Source: Endotrypanum monterogeii
Taxonomy: Eukaryota; Euglenozoa; Kinetoplastea; Trypanosomatida; Trypanosomatidae
Assembly: GCA_000333855.2 (NCBI GenBank)
Contig: CM007328.1
Coordinates: 20,383 to 50,357, forward strand
Direction: 5' to 3'
DNA: 29,975 bases
Both the position numbers and the translations under genes were made by a program. Positions within the stretch are counted from its first letter, which is position 1; every line of letters begins with the position of its first letter. The notes beneath the pieces were generated by a model, which saw only the letters and a program-made list of their open reading frames with translations, was not told the origin of the DNA and did no database searches. This document shows positions 27,028 through 29,975 of the stretch, in pieces.

Positions 27028-28926
27028 ATGATGTCTCGAGACGTGTACGCAGCCTCGACTTCTCGGGTGAGCACCACATCGCTCACTTTGAGATCCTCGT
27101 TGCTGCGGCGTACCCGGTCCGCCGATGAGATTCCGGACACGGACCCTTCTGAAGCTCGACACGTTCACGTGCGCAGCAGTTTCTCTGCTATTGATCGAGG
27201 TCTGGTTCCCCAACATCAGCCTCCAGTGAGTATTTCACGTGTATCTGCATCAGCACCTGCTGCTGCTGCTGCTGCTGCTGCTGCCTCGCGAGGAGCTAGC
27301 TCACTGCCAGCTCAGCTGCTGCCTGGTTGTACGTGCTCCCAAGTCCAGTTGCGGTTGCTGAAGAGTCGCAGCGACCTCAACCGTTCGCGGGCAGACCCAT
27401 CGGCGCACCTCTCCCCACTGGCCGCCCTCTCCACTTTTTCCGTGCCGTCTTCTACCAGGACAGACACCGGCGCCGCGGGCACTTCTCGAGCCTCGTCCAG
27501 CGTTGTTGGTAGTTACCGCACCTCCCCAAGCCGGACCGCACTGGTCTGTGCGGGGGCGACGCGAGAGGACCACGAGCCTCTGATGCTTCGCATCCCTGCG
27601 AAGCTACGAGAGGTGGGGGAGGCGCAATCACTTCCCTCGGTCTCACACACTAGTTGCGGTGAGCTGGTCTCGAAGACACTATCCAATGTTGCTGCGTGTG
27701 TGTACCCAAGGGCATTTGTTTCCTTCCACACCACACCGTCTTCCAAGACAGGGCCTCTCTCGTCAAAGGCATCCGGCCGCCGCCGTGGGCACTGCCCACT
27801 GTTGCCCGTGAACTTGACGGCGGCGGTCGAGGCGCTCATGGTGGACCCCGACGCACCGCGACCCCATCGAAGCGATTTGAGGCACCCATCGGGGCTGAGG
27901 CCCGATGAGGAGCCACGCACTGTATCGTCGTCTACGGCCCCCGCGCCTGTCACGCCGCGCTCCACCTCCACTGCCATCATCGGTAGAGCCCCCCCGGTCC
28001 CCTCTGCCGGGGAAGACACGTCGGTGATTGCCTGCGTGACGGTGGCACATCCGTCCTTCAGCTCGCTATTGTCCATAGAGCCTGGGATGCCGCACCTACT
28101 CACACCAAAGGAGTCGATGGGCGGCCCTGATACCGCAGGCGGTGGGTCTGTGACTCTACTGGATAACAGCACTGCCATAGCGTACAGTCCGTGCTCAAGC
28201 TGCACACCGCTCCACGACGCGGCAGCGGCCTCTACGGGCGTTCCGTGCGCGGCGCCGGAGACGCCGACATCACAGTCACTGTGCACGCCACGCGATACCC
28301 GCGGTGGTGCCCAGTGCATAGAGGTGCCCTTGTGCTTGCACCGGCCCACTGCAGCCCACGAGAATCCACTGGAGCACTGCTCATCTGTCACCGCCTGCCG
28401 ACGATCGCCTTTGCAGTTGCTGCAGCCATCACCGTTGTCGCCGCATGAAAGAGTTGGGCAGACACCGAGTGTTCTCAGTACACAGTCAGCTAGTGGCCAG
28501 ACTGACGCACCTTATACCTTCACGGGGCTTCTCGACTGGGTACCAGGGTCGTCTGTTTTCGAGGAGGAGGACGACGAGGACCTGGGTGGCACGTCGCGCG
28601 GCGTCAATACCAGTCGCGACACTGTCTCCAACGCCGACGGCTTCGAAGAAACGGGCAGCAGCCAGGGTGATCAATGGAGCGTCACACATGGTGTTTGCGA
28701 AAGACGGCAGATGAGAGCGATGACGCGGGGACTCATGCCCATTGCCCAGCCATTAACCGCAGTCGTCGTGGGCTTGGGTTCCGATATGTCGGAGTCTCAA
28801 CGATCCTCGACTACGCAGGATAAAGGGAACGTGCCTATCTGCAGGACGCCAACCTTCACATTTCACGGGACCACAAGCGCGAAGCCCTGCCCCGCTGAAA
28901 ACGCCTTCATGGCAGACTCCATGTGA
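27028..28926 (+). CDS. Ser-rich, probably disordered protein of unknown function
   Basis: Protein of 632 aa from the ATG at 27028 (MMSRDVYAASTSRV). I do not recognise it. It is rich in Ser, Thr, Pro and Ala, with many SxR/SP/TP contexts that suit phosphorylation, a poly-Ala run at about 78-86 encoded by GCT repeats (27256-27285), and an acidic patch near residues 512-517 (FEEEDDED) preceded by LDWVPGSSV. No globular domain, signal peptide or membrane segment is evident. The acidic patch after a Trp-containing hydrophobic motif could be a short binding motif, but that is speculation. The frame is open further upstream to 26509, but that part is translation of CA repeats and pyrimidine tracts, and two plausible splice acceptors lie after it, so 27028 is chosen. 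The N-terminal RSSLLRRTRSADE segment looks like a basophilic kinase site. It may be specific to trypanosomatids. Confidence 0.68.
   Translation: MMSRDVYAASTSRVSTTSLTLRSSLLRRTRSADEIPDTDPSEARHVHVRSSFSAIDRGLVPQHQPPVSISRVSASAPAAAAAAAAASRGASSLPAQLLPGCTCSQVQLRLLKSRSDLNRSRADPSAHLSPLAALSTFSVPSSTRTDTGAAGTSRASSSVVGSYRTSPSRTALVCAGATREDHEPLMLRIPAKLREVGEAQSLPSVSHTSCGELVSKTLSNVAACVYPRAFVSFHTTPSSKTGPLSSKASGRRRGHCPLLPVNLTAAVEALMVDPDAPRPHRSDLRHPSGLRPDEEPRTVSSSTAPAPVTPRSTSTAIIGRAPPVPSAGEDTSVIACVTVAHPSFSSLLSIEPGMPHLLTPKESMGGPDTAGGGSVTLLDNSTAIAYSPCSSCTPLHDAAAASTGVPCAAPETPTSQSLCTPRDTRGGAQCIEVPLCLHRPTAAHENPLEHCSSVTACRRSPLQLLQPSPLSPHERVGQTPSVLSTQSASGQTDAPYTFTGLLDWVPGSSVFEEEDDEDLGGTSRGVNTSRDTVSNADGFEETGSSQGDQWSVTHGVCERRQMRAMTRGLMPIAQPLTAVVVGLGSDMSESQRSSTTQDKGNVPICRTPTFTFHGTTSAKPCPAENAFMADSM
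27256..27285 (+). repeat. (GCT)n coding repeat, poly-Ala
   Basis: A run of GCT codons in the N-terminal part of the Ser-rich protein gives a short poly-Ala stretch. Confidence 0.9.
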
Positions 28927-29151
28927 TGTGTTTGCGCTAGTCATGCATACCACTAGCAGGTGCGACTCGGTCCCCAGCGGAGCAGAACGGATTTGGGGGG
29001 GGGAGAGGGGGATGTGAGAGGGAAAAAAAAAGCGGACGTCTGGTCATCGCGTTTCTCAATTCGTCCTGGTGCTCGTGTCTGGCGTTGCTCTCTTTTTTTT
29101 TTTTTCTGAGATGTCCCTGAATTCCCACGGGATTCGAAGGTCTCATGTGCG

Positions 29152-29184
29152 TATAAATATATATATATGTATATATATATATAT
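29152..29184. repeat. (TA)n microsatellite
   Basis: A TA run broken by single G residues; it follows a T-run and a pyrimidine-rich stretch. Confidence 0.88.
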
Positions 29185-29907
29185 TGATATGCGTGATACT
29201 AGTTTTTTTTTTTTGCAGGAGGGGGAGTGACGGCGCTTGCACCCCCCCCCTCTCCTCTCCTTCCGGAGAATATATATATATTAGAGGACGTCAGTGAGAT
29301 ATTTGCACTGCCTCATACCAACTGCTCTTCATATTTTGTGTTTGCTGAAAAGGACTGTAGCGTCCGCAGATGCAATCACCCCGCCCCCGCGGTCACGAAA
29401 ACCTTTATAGGCCTTTTTTTTTTTTGATGGGGGGGGGAGCACCTCTGTGTAATGTGTGTCCAGGAGAGCACACGTATCGTACAATATAGAGTTATGTCGC
29501 TGTCACGGTTTCGCGTGGGGGAGGGGGTGGGGGAGTTTGCACGATGTGTTTGTGGTAAGTAAGCTCGAGCAACACCACTTCGTACACAACAGCCGCGGTG
29601 ATCTACTGCGAGACGCTCGATCTATCCAATTTTTTTTTTTTTAAGGGGCGTGCTGTACTAGTCAGAGCAACATTGCCATTGCGTACATATACCTGCTTCT
29701 TTCCCCCACGTCACCATCAAGGAATACGGTGCCGGCACCTCGGCAACCGAGACATCGCTTGCTTGCGTCCATATTCGACGCATCACCACCGTGGAGTCAT
29801 CATGGGGCATTGGAGCACACAATAGGCTCTGTGAAAGTGTTGGTGTTCGAGCAGTTCTCGAGCAGACATTCAGTGGTACCCATAGATACACATATATCTC
29901 TATCTAC

Positions 29908-29936
29908 ATATGTATATATATATATATATATATATA

Positions 29937-29971
<35 letters not shown>
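29908..29971. repeat. (TA)n-(TG)n compound microsatellite
   Basis: A TA run of about 27 bp passes into a TG run of about 32 bp next to the right edge of the window. The left edge opens with the same TA-then-TG order (1-34). Confidence 0.9.
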
Positions 29972-29975
29972 TGGG

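Larger units (their letters stand above)
28927..29975. other. Intergenic region at right edge
   Basis: No supported gene. Visible elements are G-, A- and T-runs (about 28995-29006, 29023-29031, 29092-29105, 29202-29214, 29415-29425, 29631-29642), TA microsatellites (29152-29184 and about 29908-29937) and a TG repeat running to near the window end. ORFs of 60-75 codons here do not resemble known proteins. A downstream gene could start beyond the edge. Confidence 0.7.

Noticed and set aside
27513..28391. A 292-codon ORF on the minus strand opposite the Ser-rich gene
   Set aside because: It is the shadow of the GC-rich plus-strand gene; no family is recognised, and all other supported genes are on the plus strand.

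Overview
The window looks like nuclear chromosomal DNA from a trypanosomatid, most likely Leishmania or a close relative. All supported genes are intronless and lie on the + strand, as in a directional (polycistronic) gene cluster. They are separated by long, low-complexity, pyrimidine-rich intergenic stretches, and a poly-pyrimidine tract followed by an AG sits upstream of most start codons, as expected for spliced-leader trans-splicing. The proteins agree with this: a mitochondrial Fe-superoxide dismutase, a divergent mitochondrial uL2, and isochorismatase-fold proteins of the kind annotated in Leishmania as mitochondrial-associated ribonuclease. The species cannot be fixed by eye.

Layout. 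1-566 is intergenic. 567-1844 encodes mitochondrial ribosomal protein uL2m. 2495-3187 encodes mitochondrial Fe-SOD. 3188-5008 is a long gap with no convincing gene. 5009-9063 holds three tandem isochorismatase-family paralogs (5009-5707, 6643-7311, 8353-9063); the middle one lacks the expected catalytic Asp, and the outer two share a 131-bp, 95% identical patch that looks like gene conversion. 10211-10498 encodes a small twin-CX3C protein resembling small Tim import chaperones. 11226-25848 is a giant coding region of about 14.6 kb, split in this sequence into two ORFs in different frames (11226-17324 and 17299-25848); it reads as one roughly 4,870-residue protein of unknown function broken by a single-frame shift. 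27028-28926 encodes a Ser-rich, apparently disordered protein. 28927-29975 shows no gene.

Up to the giant gene, every identifiable product is mitochondrial or plausibly so: ribosome, superoxide defence, candidate RNase/hydrolase family, inner-membrane protein import. Trypanosomatid clusters are not generally organised by function, so this may be coincidence. Regulation would be post-transcriptional. The sequence shows no promoter; what it shows is trans-splice acceptors, which also decide several start codons by placing the mRNA 5' end downstream of longer in-frame ORF starts. I see no tRNA, rRNA, transposon, CRISPR array or viral sequence.
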